Assembly (NCBI GenBank): GCA_947167105.1
Contig: CAMVGU010000024.1
Coordinates: 1 to 44,604, forward strand
Length of the DNA: 44,604 nucleotides
Source of the DNA: an uncultured Selenomonas sp.
GTDB taxonomy: Bacteria > Bacillota > Negativicutes > Selenomonadales > Selenomonadaceae
Direction of reading: 5' to 3'
Numbering within the stretch: the first letter of the stretch is position 1; each line of letters starts with the position of its first letter. This document shows positions 8,457 to 15,411 of the stretch, piece after piece. The translations under genes and the position numbers were made by a program. The notes beneath the pieces were generated by a model. That model was given only the letters and a program-made list of their open reading frames with translations. It did no database searches and was not told the origin of the DNA.

Positions 8457-8511
8457 TAGATATAGGCAACTAATTCAGGCTTTGATGATTGCGATGTCAG
8501 GGGTGTTGAAT

Positions 8512-9630
8512 ATGAAGAAACTCTTTGTAGGCATAGCGGTGCTGGCCTGCTGGCTGGCAGGTGCGGCGGTTGCCGGTGCGGTGCCGCAGACCATACGCGC
8601 AACCGGCGTCTATACGATGGGAGACAATGATTCCCCCAAGATTGCACGGGATGCAGCGCGTCAGGAAGCCATGCGCTCGGCTGTGGAGCAGGCGGGTGTC
8701 TATGTGGAAAGCTATTCCAAGACGCAGAACATGGAGCTTACGGAGGATGATGTGCGGGTTATCTCCGGTGCAGTGCTGAAGGTGACGGATGAGAAGGCCA
8801 CGCCGGAGCTGGTGGGCAGCGTCATGAAGTACACTGTGAACATCAGGGCCGAGGTGGATACGGATAATATCGACTTTGAGGCCATGCTGCAGAACCGCAA
8901 GGAGCTTGAAAAGCTCCAGCAGGAGCGGGATGAGCTGAAGCGCCAGAACGAAGAATTGCTGAGAAAGTATGAGCAGGCCAAGGGGAAGGAGAAAAAGGAG
9001 ATAGGGCATCGCCTGGAGAATCAGTACACCCTGGGCCAGATTTTTGACGAGTGCGTGGCACTGATACAGAGGGGAGAGCAGCGCAAGGCCATCAGCAAAC
9101 TGACGGATGTTGTCAAGGACAGCAGCGTCACAGACAGCCCCCTGGCTTATGCCTATTACCTGCGGGGACGTGCCTACTACGAGCTGAGGGATACCAATGC
9201 GGCTCTGGTGGACTTTACGGCGGCTGAGGAAACTCCCCATGACAACAGCATTTATCCCATCTGGAAGTGCCATCAGTACCGCGGACTGATTTACTACGAC
9301 CGCCGCATGTACAGGGAATCCTACAATGAGCTGCAGGCCGCCTGGGATTCCTCCCCCAAGAATGATAATGAGTTGTGGGAAGCTCTGCAAAGAGCCAAGC
9401 GCAAGCTGGAAACGCCCGCGCCTGCGCCCGCTCCTGAGCCTGAGCCTGAGCAGAAGCCGAGGGTAGGGAACAGCGACCCTGATTGGGGCAAGATCATCGG
9501 CAATATCCTGATTGGTGCCATCAGCAAGGAAATAGAACGGGGCATCAATCATGCCCAGGATAATGTACAGAGGGAGTCTCCTCCTCCCAAGGTCTACCAC
9601 GGCAAGGCCCGCAGGCGCATACCGGTTTGA
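8512..9630 (+). CDS. secreted LPP20/FlgT-like coiled-coil protein with TPR region
   Basis: The protein has 372 residues from ATG 8512 (MKKLFVGIAV), behind AGGGGTG. Earlier in-frame starts at 8482-8494 precede the ribosome site. Residues 1-23 form a signal peptide (cleavage near AVAGA). Residues about 25-130 resemble the LPP20/FlgT N-terminal fold (ARDAARQEAMRSAVEQAGVYV, then VRVISGAVLKVTDE). A coiled coil follows at about 133-165, then TPR-like helices (about 180-290), a proline/glutamate spacer (PAPAPEPEPEQ) and a basic tail. This is an envelope protein of unknown task. FlgT-like proteins help flagellar or envelope assembly, but flagellar genes are not seen here. Confidence 0.75.
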   Translation: MKKLFVGIAVLACWLAGAAVAGAVPQTIRATGVYTMGDNDSPKIARDAARQEAMRSAVEQAGVYVESYSKTQNMELTEDDVRVISGAVLKVTDEKATPELVGSVMKYTVNIRAEVDTDNIDFEAMLQNRKELEKLQQERDELKRQNEELLRKYEQAKGKEKKEIGHRLENQYTLGQIFDECVALIQRGEQRKAISKLTDVVKDSSVTDSPLAYAYYLRGRAYYELRDTNAALVDFTAAEETPHDNSIYPIWKCHQYRGLIYYDRRMYRESYNELQAAWDSSPKNDNELWEALQRAKRKLETPAPAPAPEPEPEQKPRVGNSDPDWGKIIGNILIGAISKEIERGINHAQDNVQRESPPPKVYHGKARRRIPV

Positions 9631-9632
9631 TA

Positions 9633-9713
9633 GCCTTCCCCTCTGGGGGAGTTTGCGAACAGCCACCTCATCCGTCAGCTTTTGGCTGACACCTTCCCCT
9701 CAAGGGGAAGGAT
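9633..9713. repeat. CCTTCCCCTC repeat, inverted pair
   Basis: A head CCTTCCCCTCTGGGGG is followed by CACCTCATCCGTCAGC-tttt-GGCTGACACC and a second CCTTCCCCTCAAGGGGAAGG. The segment contains two nested palindromes directly after the stop codon at 9630 and could also help end transcription. Confidence 0.7.
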
Positions 9714-9769
9714 GTTAGATTCACACTCTTAAGTAAATGACATTTTTTCTTCAATGAATATGCGAGCAT

Positions 9770-9848
9770 AACGAGGCAGAAGATGTCCCCCACTTCTGTA
9801 AGTGGGGGTGTACATTTTAGCAGGCGGGAGCATATCTCCCGCCTCGTT
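9770..9848 (+). ncRNA. compact multi-stem structure, possible RNA or IS200/IS605-like relic
   Basis: The outer arms AACGAGGC (9770-9777) and GCCTCGTT (9841-9848) enclose two perfect 9-bp hairpins: CCCCCACTT-ctgt-AAGTGGGGG (9787-9808) and AGGCGGGAG-catat-CTCCCGCCT (9822-9844). The outer 3' arm overlaps the second hairpin, so two alternative folds are possible. The CCCCCACTT..AAGTGGGGG hairpin resembles hairpins seen near ends of IS200/IS605 elements, but no transposase is present. A function as RNA is inference. Confidence 0.4.
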
Positions 9849-9864
9849 GAAAGGCCGAGAGGAG

Positions 9865-9903
9865 GATTTGCCTACGGCAAATCTGGAACAATGGCCTTAT
9901 AAC
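9865..9903 (+). promoter_or_regulatory. palindrome-TATAA module before the HD-domain gene
   Basis: The palindrome GATTTGCC-tac-GGCAAATC (9865-9883) is followed by GGAACAATGGCCT and TATAAC (9898-9903), 21 bp before the start codon. It matches the modules at 72-183 and 21198, with paired changes in both arms. Confidence 0.55.
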
Positions 9904-9923
9904 AGAAGGGATGGTTTAGCTAT

Positions 9924-10496
9924 ATGGGAATGCTGACACTGGAGAAGGCCAGGGAATTGCTGGCCAGGCATACGAGCGAGGAACATCTGTTCACCCATGC
10001 CCAGGCCGTGAGCGCGGCCATGGGGGCGATGGCGGAGCATTTTGGGATGGATGCTGCGGAAAAAGAGCATTGGGAAGCCATCGGCTATCTGCATGATGTG
10101 GATTATGAGCAGTTTCCTGATGAGCACTGCCATCATGTGCGTGAAATGCTGGAGCCGGAGGGAGTGGAGGCGGCAGATATCGCCGCCATCATTTCCCACG
10201 GATACGGCGTGACCACCGAGGAGCGGGAGCCCCAGACGGATATGGAGAAAAGCCTGTTCGCCGTGGATGAGCTGACGGGTATTGTCCAGGCCTATGCCCT
10301 GATGCGGCCTGAGAAAATGGCAGGCATGGCTGTAAAGTCCCTGAAGAAGAAATTCAAGGACAAGCGCTTCGCGGCGGGCTGCAACCGCGAAATCATCCAG
10401 CGGGGCTGTGACAGGCTGGGCATGGAGCTGGGGGAGGTTATGGGCTGCTGCATTGCAGGCATGCAGGCCCATGCCGAGGCGCTAGGGTTAGGCTAG
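9924..10496 (+). CDS. HD-domain phosphohydrolase-like protein
   Basis: The protein has 190 residues from ATG 9924; ATG 9930 (MLTLEKAR) is an alternative. The ribosome site is weak. The HD signature is in GYLHDVDYEQFPDEHCHH, with another histidine in FTHAQAVSAAM upstream and ISHGYG downstream. These would bind a metal and hydrolyse phosphate esters or nucleotides, as in small YqeK-like or putative hydrolase HD proteins. The substrate is not deducible. It is a single gene, driven by the module at 9865 and followed by a repeat and a bidirectional terminator. Confidence 0.8.
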   Translation: MGMLTLEKARELLARHTSEEHLFTHAQAVSAAMGAMAEHFGMDAAEKEHWEAIGYLHDVDYEQFPDEHCHHVREMLEPEGVEAADIAAIISHGYGVTTEEREPQTDMEKSLFAVDELTGIVQAYALMRPEKMAGMAVKSLKKKFKDKRFAAGCNREIIQRGCDRLGMELGEVMGCCIAGMQAHAEALGLG

Positions 10497-10497
10497 T

Positions 10498-10600
10498 GGT
10501 GTTACTTTCTTTGTGTTGACAAAGAAAGTAACCAAAGAAAACAGCCGCCCTTGTTCCTTTCCGTGGAGAACGAGGGCGGCGGCGCCCATCCCTGGGCGCG
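10498..10600 (-). repeat. GTTACTTT-element, inverted copy
   Basis: This copy is in reverse orientation, starting two bases after the HD gene stop. Both 14-bp arms are intact; the loop reads gttg here. The element therefore inserts in either orientation and right against a coding end. Confidence 0.9.
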
Positions 10601-10607
10601 AAGATAA

Positions 10608-10687
10608 GCCTTCCCCTCTGGGGAAGGGGGACCGCGTAAGCGGTGGATGAGGTTCTTTGACATGAAGAATTTTTTTTACGAGTGTAA
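10608..10687 (+). repeat. CCTTCCCC/ACCGC repeat unit
   Basis: GCCTTCCCCTCTGGGGAAGG is followed by GGGACCGCGTAAGCGGTGGATGAGG and TTCTTTGA, then a T-rich run and ACGAGTGTAA. It is nearly identical to 29867-29951, although its left inverted end is degenerate. Confidence 0.8.
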
Positions 10688-10711
10688 GTTGCATTTACAG
10701 AAGCAAAAGAA

Positions 10712-10746
10712 CCTGACGGCTGATAATGATGCCGTCAGGCTTTTTT
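10712..10746. terminator. bidirectional terminator between convergent genes
   Basis: The perfect 9-bp stem CCTGACGGC / GCCGTCAGG has a 10-nt loop and is followed by TTTTTT on the plus strand. It lies between the convergent HD and LRAT-like genes. Confidence 0.85.
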
Positions 10747-10753
10747 ATTTCAA

Positions 10754-11356
10754 TCAGCGCAGCAGTGACATAAAGAAGGCGGCACTGTTGGCCAGGATCG
10801 GGTGTAGCGCCACCTGGCTGGAGCCGCTGATGCCGGTTTTTGCCCAGAGGGCGAAATGCTCGCAGTTATTGTCGGCCAGGTCATAATTCCTTTCACCCAG
10901 GCGGGAGCGGGCACGCTTAAGCGTTTCTTCCGGGCTGTAGAGGGGAAAGTCGGCGGCTTGCAGCCTTTCCGCGAATTTGGCGGTGCTGCCGGAGAGGAAA
11001 TTTTCGCTGGCGGCCTGCAGCATGATATTAAGTTCCGGTATGCAGAGGTGTATGCACTTTGCGTCACGCTGGAAGGCCGGCAACGCTGTTTCCCTGATGA
11101 GACCGTTGGAGTAATGGATGATACGGCTGTGCCTGGTCAGGCGTCCTGCTGCGGCTTTGGCGTCAGTTTCCGGCGCCTCGCCGGCATATATGCCATAGTG
11201 CTTGTAGGGCAGGCGGTCAACGTAGAGGATATCCCCAGGCTCCACGCGGCCCTCCCTGAGCTTTTGTCCCCAGCCGTGCAACCGCGCACGTAATTCTGGC
11301 TGTTCAGACCACAGGGATTTGATACGCACGCCTGTGTGTTTTTTTTTGTTTTTCAT
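10754..11356 (-). CDS. LRAT-domain (NlpC/P60-like fold) protein
   Basis: The protein has 200 residues starting at ATG 11356 (MKNKKKHTG), with AAAGGCGGG just upstream. It has the LRAT features in order: GDILYVDRLPYKHYGIYAG with the N-terminal histidine, RIIHYSNG with another histidine, and NNCEHFALWAKTG with the catalytic cysteine box. These are the Cys-His residues of LRAT-type acyltransferases/thiol hydrolases. No signal peptide is seen. Bacterial members are thought to act on lipids or peptides, but the substrate here is unknown. It lies 13 bp downstream of the ROK kinase gene, probably in one operon. Confidence 0.8.
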   Translation of the reverse strand: MKNKKKHTGVRIKSLWSEQPELRARLHGWGQKLREGRVEPGDILYVDRLPYKHYGIYAGEAPETDAKAAAGRLTRHSRIIHYSNGLIRETALPAFQRDAKCIHLCIPELNIMLQAASENFLSGSTAKFAERLQAADFPLYSPEETLKRARSRLGERNYDLADNNCEHFALWAKTGISGSSQVALHPILANSAAFFMSLLR

Positions 11357-11369
11357 GTGGTGCCCGCCT

Positions 11370-12263
11370 TTATTCAATGTTGGCAGTCTGCCTGTCCAGG
11401 AAATGCCGGACGGCGCCCAGGAGATTAGCTGTGTTGCCGAACTGGCAGGCCACGATGCGCGGCTCTACCGCCACAACTGGCACGAGGGCAATCTGCGTGG
11501 CCACATGTGCCTGTAGCTGCTTAATGAAGCCGGGGCGGCTGCTGATGGCACCGCCTATCAGGAAAAGCTCAGGATCAAATATATACTGGGCATTTACGAT
11601 GCCCAGGGCCAGCGCCCGGTACATGGCCCCGATTTCGGCACTGGCGCAGGTGTCGCCCTGCTCCGCCAGCGTAAAGACCTGCTGCCCGTCCAGGCTGCCG
11701 GAGGGGAGAGCCTTGGCCTGCTCGACACGGCGCACCAGGCCGCCTACCGAGCCTAAATCATCCAGGGTGCCGCCTTGGTCATTCAGGCGCATGAAGCCAA
11801 GCTCACCGCCAAGGAAATGCCTGCCATGCAGGATTTCGCCCTTATGCAGCAGGGCACCGCCCACGCCTGTGCCGCAGATGACAAAGACGATATCGCCTGC
11901 GCCCCTGGCCGCTCCCAGCCACATTTCCCCCAGAGCCGCGCAGTTCGCATCATTTTCCATGGAGAGGGGCAGCCCCAGAAAATTGCCTATTTTTTGGGGC
12001 AGGTATTCTCCCTGCAGGTAGGGAATGGCATTGATTTGATGAATCACCCCTGCCTCCTCATCCACGGTGCCGGGCAACGAAAGGGCCGCGCCGCTAAGCT
12101 CGTAGCGTATACTGTACTTACGGGCGGCATCTGCAAGTCCTGCCTGCAGCTCCGGGAAATTCTGGGGCGTAGGGAAGCTGCCCTGGGCCAGAATCGTGCC
12201 CGCTTCATCTATTACGGCATGCTTGACGGCTGTGCCCCCTATATCTATTGACAGAATCTGCAT
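11370..12263 (-). CDS. ROK-family sugar kinase/regulator without the zinc cluster
   Basis: The protein has 297 residues from ATG 12263, behind AAAGGGG. It has the ATP-binding DIGGT (residues 7-11), the catalytic region ENDANCAALGE and GTGVGGALL, followed by HFLGGELGFM. The usual ROK cysteine cluster CxCGxxGC after GELG is replaced by LNDQGGTLDDLGSVGG, so the zinc site is absent, as in beta-glucoside-kinase-like members. No DNA-binding domain is present, so it is probably a kinase of glucose, N-acetylmannosamine or a phosphorylated-disaccharide precursor. The exact sugar cannot be read from sequence. It is the first gene of the pair with the LRAT protein. Confidence 0.88.
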   Translation of the reverse strand: MQILSIDIGGTAVKHAVIDEAGTILAQGSFPTPQNFPELQAGLADAARKYSIRYELSGAALSLPGTVDEEAGVIHQINAIPYLQGEYLPQKIGNFLGLPLSMENDANCAALGEMWLGAARGAGDIVFVICGTGVGGALLHKGEILHGRHFLGGELGFMRLNDQGGTLDDLGSVGGLVRRVEQAKALPSGSLDGQQVFTLAEQGDTCASAEIGAMYRALALGIVNAQYIFDPELFLIGGAISSRPGFIKQLQAHVATQIALVPVVAVEPRIVACQFGNTANLLGAVRHFLDRQTANIE

Positions 12264-12312
12264 TTATTTTGCGCCCCTTTTCCCATAGTCCGGAACAAAG
12301 ATCCCCCAAACT

Positions 12313-12380
12313 CCGCGCCCAAGGATGGGCGCTGCCGCCCGCGTTCTCCAAGGAAGGGAACAAGGGCACCACGAGCTATG
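12313..12380 (+). repeat. GTTACTTT-element with internal deletion
   Basis: The left part (CGCGCCCAAGGATGGGCGC through GGGAACAAGGGC) joins directly to ACCACGAGC. About 46 bp containing the whole GTTACTTT hairpin are missing. The right end is interrupted by the MITE-like unit at 12384. Confidence 0.8.
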
Positions 12381-12383
12381 CTG

Positions 12384-12532
12384 ATTATACTCATAGAAGA
12401 AAAAATATTCCTCCTCATAGAACCTCATCCACCGCTTACGCGGTCCCCCGCCAGGGAGTCCACCGGACTCCCGTTCGCAAGCTCACCCCCAGAGGGGAAG
12501 GCTTTTTCGTCAATGAGTTTAACAAGTATAAT
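12384..12532 (-). mobile_element. MITE-like unit with inverted ATTATACTCAT ends
   Basis: The left end ATTATACTCAT (12384-12394) is repeated in inverse at the right as ATGAGT..ATAAT, split by a 9-bp insertion. The interior is the ACCGC/CCTTCCCC repeat in reverse orientation with an extra GGGAGTCCACCGGACTCCC palindrome. No coding capacity is seen. The related intact unit is at 29847. Transposition is inferred from structure. Confidence 0.6.
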
Positions 12533-12635
12533 TCTCCAACTCCTGTTATTTTCCTGCAATTTCCCGCCGGTATTTGAAGGCGCTTCAAAGGTGAATCATG
12601 TTCATAATAAAGAATATTGAGAAAAATTTTAAATC

Positions 12636-12678
12636 TGTTGCTCATGCAACATCAATTATAAATTTTGCATGATATAAT
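12636..12678 (+). promoter_or_regulatory. nrf promoter with CRP/FNR-type dyad at about -41.5
   Basis: The extended -10 TGATATAAT (TATAAT at 12673-12678) puts the start of transcription near 12685. The perfect dyad TGTTGC-tcat-GCAACA (12636-12651) is then centred about 41.5 bases upstream, the class II activator position of CRP/FNR-family regulators. No good -35 is present, which also fits activator dependence. Which regulator binds is not known. Confidence 0.55.
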
Positions 12679-12743
12679 AATCCCAAGTAGGAAAGAATGA
12701 TGCGTGAACAAGCTGTTTCAAATGCCGAGAGGGGGGAGCAGGA

Positions 12744-13235
12744 GTGGAATTCAAGGAACTGCTGAAGTCGCACACACTTGGGCTGCTGGCAGGAGGATTT
12801 GCCGTCGGCCTGGTCGTGGTGGCGGTGGGCGCAGGCATGATGTCCTTCTCAGGGTCGCCGGCGTTCTGCGGCAGCTGCCATGCCATGAAAGGAGAGGCCG
12901 CGAGCTTTGCCCTGTCGAGCCATCGCGAGCAGGAATGTGTTGAGTGCCATCTGCCGCATGACAATGCGGCCATCTACCTGATAGAGAAGGGCCGCACGGG
13001 CATGGTGGACATGTATCATGCGGTGCTCAGGGACTATCCGGCGCGGATCAAGCTCTCGGATGAAGCGCATCTGATGGTGGATAAGAACTGTGTGCGCTGT
13101 CACTCTGCGACCATGAGTAACGTACACGCAGATTTCAAGAATGTGGAAATGGATACCGGCGCTGATTGCCTGAAATGCCATAGCAGCATCGCCCATGGCA
13201 GCAATCATCTCGAAGGAGGGATAAAAGTTGAGTAA
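12744..13235 (+). CDS. nrfH: cytochrome c nitrite reductase small subunit NrfH
   Basis: NrfH is a membrane tetraheme quinol dehydrogenase that feeds electrons from menaquinol to NrfA. The start is GTG 12744, with GAGAGGGGGGAG six bases before it. One membrane helix (residues about 11-33) is followed by exactly four CxxCH heme sites: C42GSCH, C65VECH, C116VRCH and C142LKCH. Length (163) and layout match NapC/NirT-family NrfH proteins. The stop overlaps the TTG start of nrfA by 8 bp, so the two are translationally coupled. Confidence 0.95.
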   Translation: MEFKELLKSHTLGLLAGGFAVGLVVVAVGAGMMSFSGSPAFCGSCHAMKGEAASFALSSHREQECVECHLPHDNAAIYLIEKGRTGMVDMYHAVLRDYPARIKLSDEAHLMVDKNCVRCHSATMSNVHADFKNVEMDTGADCLKCHSSIAHGSNHLEGGIKVE

Positions 13236-14571
13236 GCTACAGAAAATCCTGGCGGGTCTGGTGGCTGTCTGCGTGCTGTTCTTCGGCTTCATTGCCTTCC
13301 GCATCGCGGCGGCGCCCAATGACCAGACCGTGAAGCTGGCAAAGATCCCGGAGGATCAGAAGCTCACGAAGGAAGCCTATAAGGATGCCTATCCGCTGCA
13401 GTATGAGTCCTTTATGATGAATAACAGGCAGGAGCCGTCGCCCACGGGCTACGGCGGGTCAGTGGAGGGCAATTCCTATATTGCAGGACAGCCGGAACTG
13501 CTGATGAATTTCAAGGGCTATAAGTTCTCTATCCAGTACGACGTGGCCAGGGGCCATACCTACACAAGCAAGGATTTCCTGGGCACGAAGCGTCTGCCGG
13601 GACAGAAAGGCTCCTGCATCACCTGCAAGGGCTCCTATATGTACGACAAGTATTTCAAGGAAAGCGGCTGGACTTATGCTTCCAAGCCCATTGACGAAAT
13701 CAAGGCTCCCATCAAGGAAGACGAGTGGTTCGGCTGCTCCAGTTGCCATGATCCAGAGACCATGGAGCTGCGGGTCTACCAGCAGGGTTTCGTGGAAGCC
13801 ATGGCCCGTCGGGGCGTGGATGTGAACAATGCGTCCCATAATGATATGCGTGCCTATGTCTGCTCTCAGTGCCATAACGAATACTACTTTATGAAAGAAG
13901 ATGGCCGCGTGAATCACCCCTGGGACAATGGCTTCGATCCGGAGCAGGAGTTCCAGTTCTACCAGAGCGGCCAGGCCGGCGGCTTCCAGCAGGATTGGGT
14001 ACATCCCGACTCCAAGACGCAGATGCTGAAGGCTCAGCATCCTGAGTTCGAGAACTGGGTTACCAGTGTCCATCATGATGCCGGTGTCACCTGCGTTGAT
14101 TGCCACATGCCTTACATGCGCAAGGACGGCCAGAAGTACACTTCCCATTGGATGACGAATCCCTTGAAGACCCCGGAGGAGTCCTGCCGCAAGTGCCATG
14201 ATGAGAAGGCCCAGACCCTCATCGACCGGGTGAAGTACATCAATGATAATACCTTCAAGGTACAGCGCCTGGCCGGTCAGGCCTGCGCGCGGGCCCATGA
14301 GGCTATTGCCGCTGCCATGGCGGCTGGCGTCCCCGAGGAGCAGCTCGCCCAGGCGCGGCTCGCCCTGCGGGAAGGCCAGTGGTATTGGGATTGGGTTGCA
14401 GCCGAGAACAGCTATGGCTTCCATAATACTGAGGTAGCCATCAAGACCCTGGCCCTGTCCATCGACCGCGCTAATCGCGCCATCGAGATTGCCAGCGGCG
14501 TTGCCCCGGCGGGCAATGTGCCCATGGGAGTCCCGGCCATGGTGGTAAGCGAAGCTCCTGCTGCCCAATGA
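13228..14571 (+). CDS. nrfA: pentaheme cytochrome c nitrite reductase NrfA
   Basis: NrfA reduces nitrite to ammonia with six electrons at the outer face of the membrane. The protein has 447 residues from TTG 13228, with GAAGGAGGG upstream inside nrfH. An N-terminal hydrophobic anchor/signal (about residues 6-28) is present. The lysine-ligated active-site heme motif C130ITCK134 is there, plus four CxxCH sites: C170SSCH, C212SQCH, C289VDCH and C320RKCH. The stretch KAQHPEFENW carries the conserved catalytic histidine (H271). It is on the short side for the family but complete. It is followed by a terminator. With NrfH it forms a respiratory or electron-sink nitrite ammonification complex. Confidence 0.96.
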   Translation: MSKLQKILAGLVAVCVLFFGFIAFRIAAAPNDQTVKLAKIPEDQKLTKEAYKDAYPLQYESFMMNNRQEPSPTGYGGSVEGNSYIAGQPELLMNFKGYKFSIQYDVARGHTYTSKDFLGTKRLPGQKGSCITCKGSYMYDKYFKESGWTYASKPIDEIKAPIKEDEWFGCSSCHDPETMELRVYQQGFVEAMARRGVDVNNASHNDMRAYVCSQCHNEYYFMKEDGRVNHPWDNGFDPEQEFQFYQSGQAGGFQQDWVHPDSKTQMLKAQHPEFENWVTSVHHDAGVTCVDCHMPYMRKDGQKYTSHWMTNPLKTPEESCRKCHDEKAQTLIDRVKYINDNTFKVQRLAGQACARAHEAIAAAMAAGVPEEQLAQARLALREGQWYWDWVAAENSYGFHNTEVAIKTLALSIDRANRAIEIASGVAPAGNVPMGVPAMVVSEAPAAQ

Positions 14572-14614
14572 GTTTTGGGAGGTTGGCTGCTTTTGCAGCG
14601 ACATACATACAGAA

Positions 14615-14642
14615 AATCCCCGGCAGGAGCCGGGGATTTTTC
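14615..14642 (+). terminator. terminator of nrfHA
   Basis: The stem ATCCCCGGC-agga-GCCGGGGAT is followed by TTTT, 44 bp after the nrfA stop. Confidence 0.85.
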
Positions 14643-14750
14643 TCTGCAAGGAATTTTACAGGGTTGCGGAAAAAGTTAAGAGGGATTTCAGTTTGCAGGG
14701 AGAATATTATTAACAGTGAGGTGTAGTTTGCGAAGACAGGAGGGGTCGAA

Positions 14751-15398
14751 TTGTATACCAAGGTGACAGAATATAAGGACGAAATCCAGTCTGAGGGTCA
14801 GGCAGAGCTGGAAAAATTCGCCAGCCATTTCTTCCATGAGGCCGCCAGAGTGAAGATGACGGTGGATGATCTGGTTGAGATGAAGAGCATCTTCAAGGCG
14901 TATGTGAACTGGGTGGCTGCGTACGAGGACGAGAATGATGAATCCCCTGAGCCGGAGGATGCGCACAGGATGCTGGTCGGCCGGGTTGAGGATTCCCCCC
15001 TGAACCGTGATCCTGCCAGGGCAGAGGCGGCCCTGGCGCTCCTGGAGGAGGCTTATGATCTGGACGACCCGGCAGCTCTGTGGAAGTATGTCTACGTGCT
15101 GAAGCAGGATCTGGAAGATGAGGAGTGGCTGGAGCGCACCTTTGACCGCCTGGCGGATGATATTGATTTCCACCCGGATGAGTTCAGGGAACTGGCTGCC
15201 TGCATTGAGCAGGTGCGCGATACGGAAGACCGGGTCAGCGCCATCTGCAAGGAGGTTGACTTCTTCGAGCCCATTATCCGCAGGGTCATAGATGTGGCCA
15301 GCACCTCCTTCAAGACGGAGTATTTTGCAGAGCGGCTGCGCCATCGGGCTGATGAGCTGGAGCGCTCCGAGGGCAGTGAAGACGAGGACGAGGATTGA
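14751..15398 (+). CDS. acidic protein of unknown function
   Basis: The protein has 215 residues from TTG 14751, supported by ACAGGAGGGG seven bases upstream. It is strongly acidic, ending in EGSEDEDED, mostly helical, with no signal peptide or membrane span. No catalytic motif or known family is recognised. It lies 13 bp before the M18 aminopeptidase gene, and the pair is probably co-transcribed; a cytoplasmic accessory role is possible but not shown. Confidence 0.7.
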   Translation: MYTKVTEYKDEIQSEGQAELEKFASHFFHEAARVKMTVDDLVEMKSIFKAYVNWVAAYEDENDESPEPEDAHRMLVGRVEDSPLNRDPARAEAALALLEEAYDLDDPAALWKYVYVLKQDLEDEEWLERTFDRLADDIDFHPDEFRELAACIEQVRDTEDRVSAICKEVDFFEPIIRRVIDVASTSFKTEYFAERLRHRADELERSEGSEDEDED

Positions 15399-15411
15399 AA
15401 GGACAGTATAA

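Noticed and set aside
9770..9848. Complete IS200/IS605 insertion sequence
   Set aside because: Only hairpins are present; no tnpA or tnpB coding sequence lies within or next to them.
11775..12251. Plus-strand frame opposite the ROK gene
   Set aside because: Its composition is not protein-like and there is no ribosome site; the ROK frame on the minus strand has clear family motifs.
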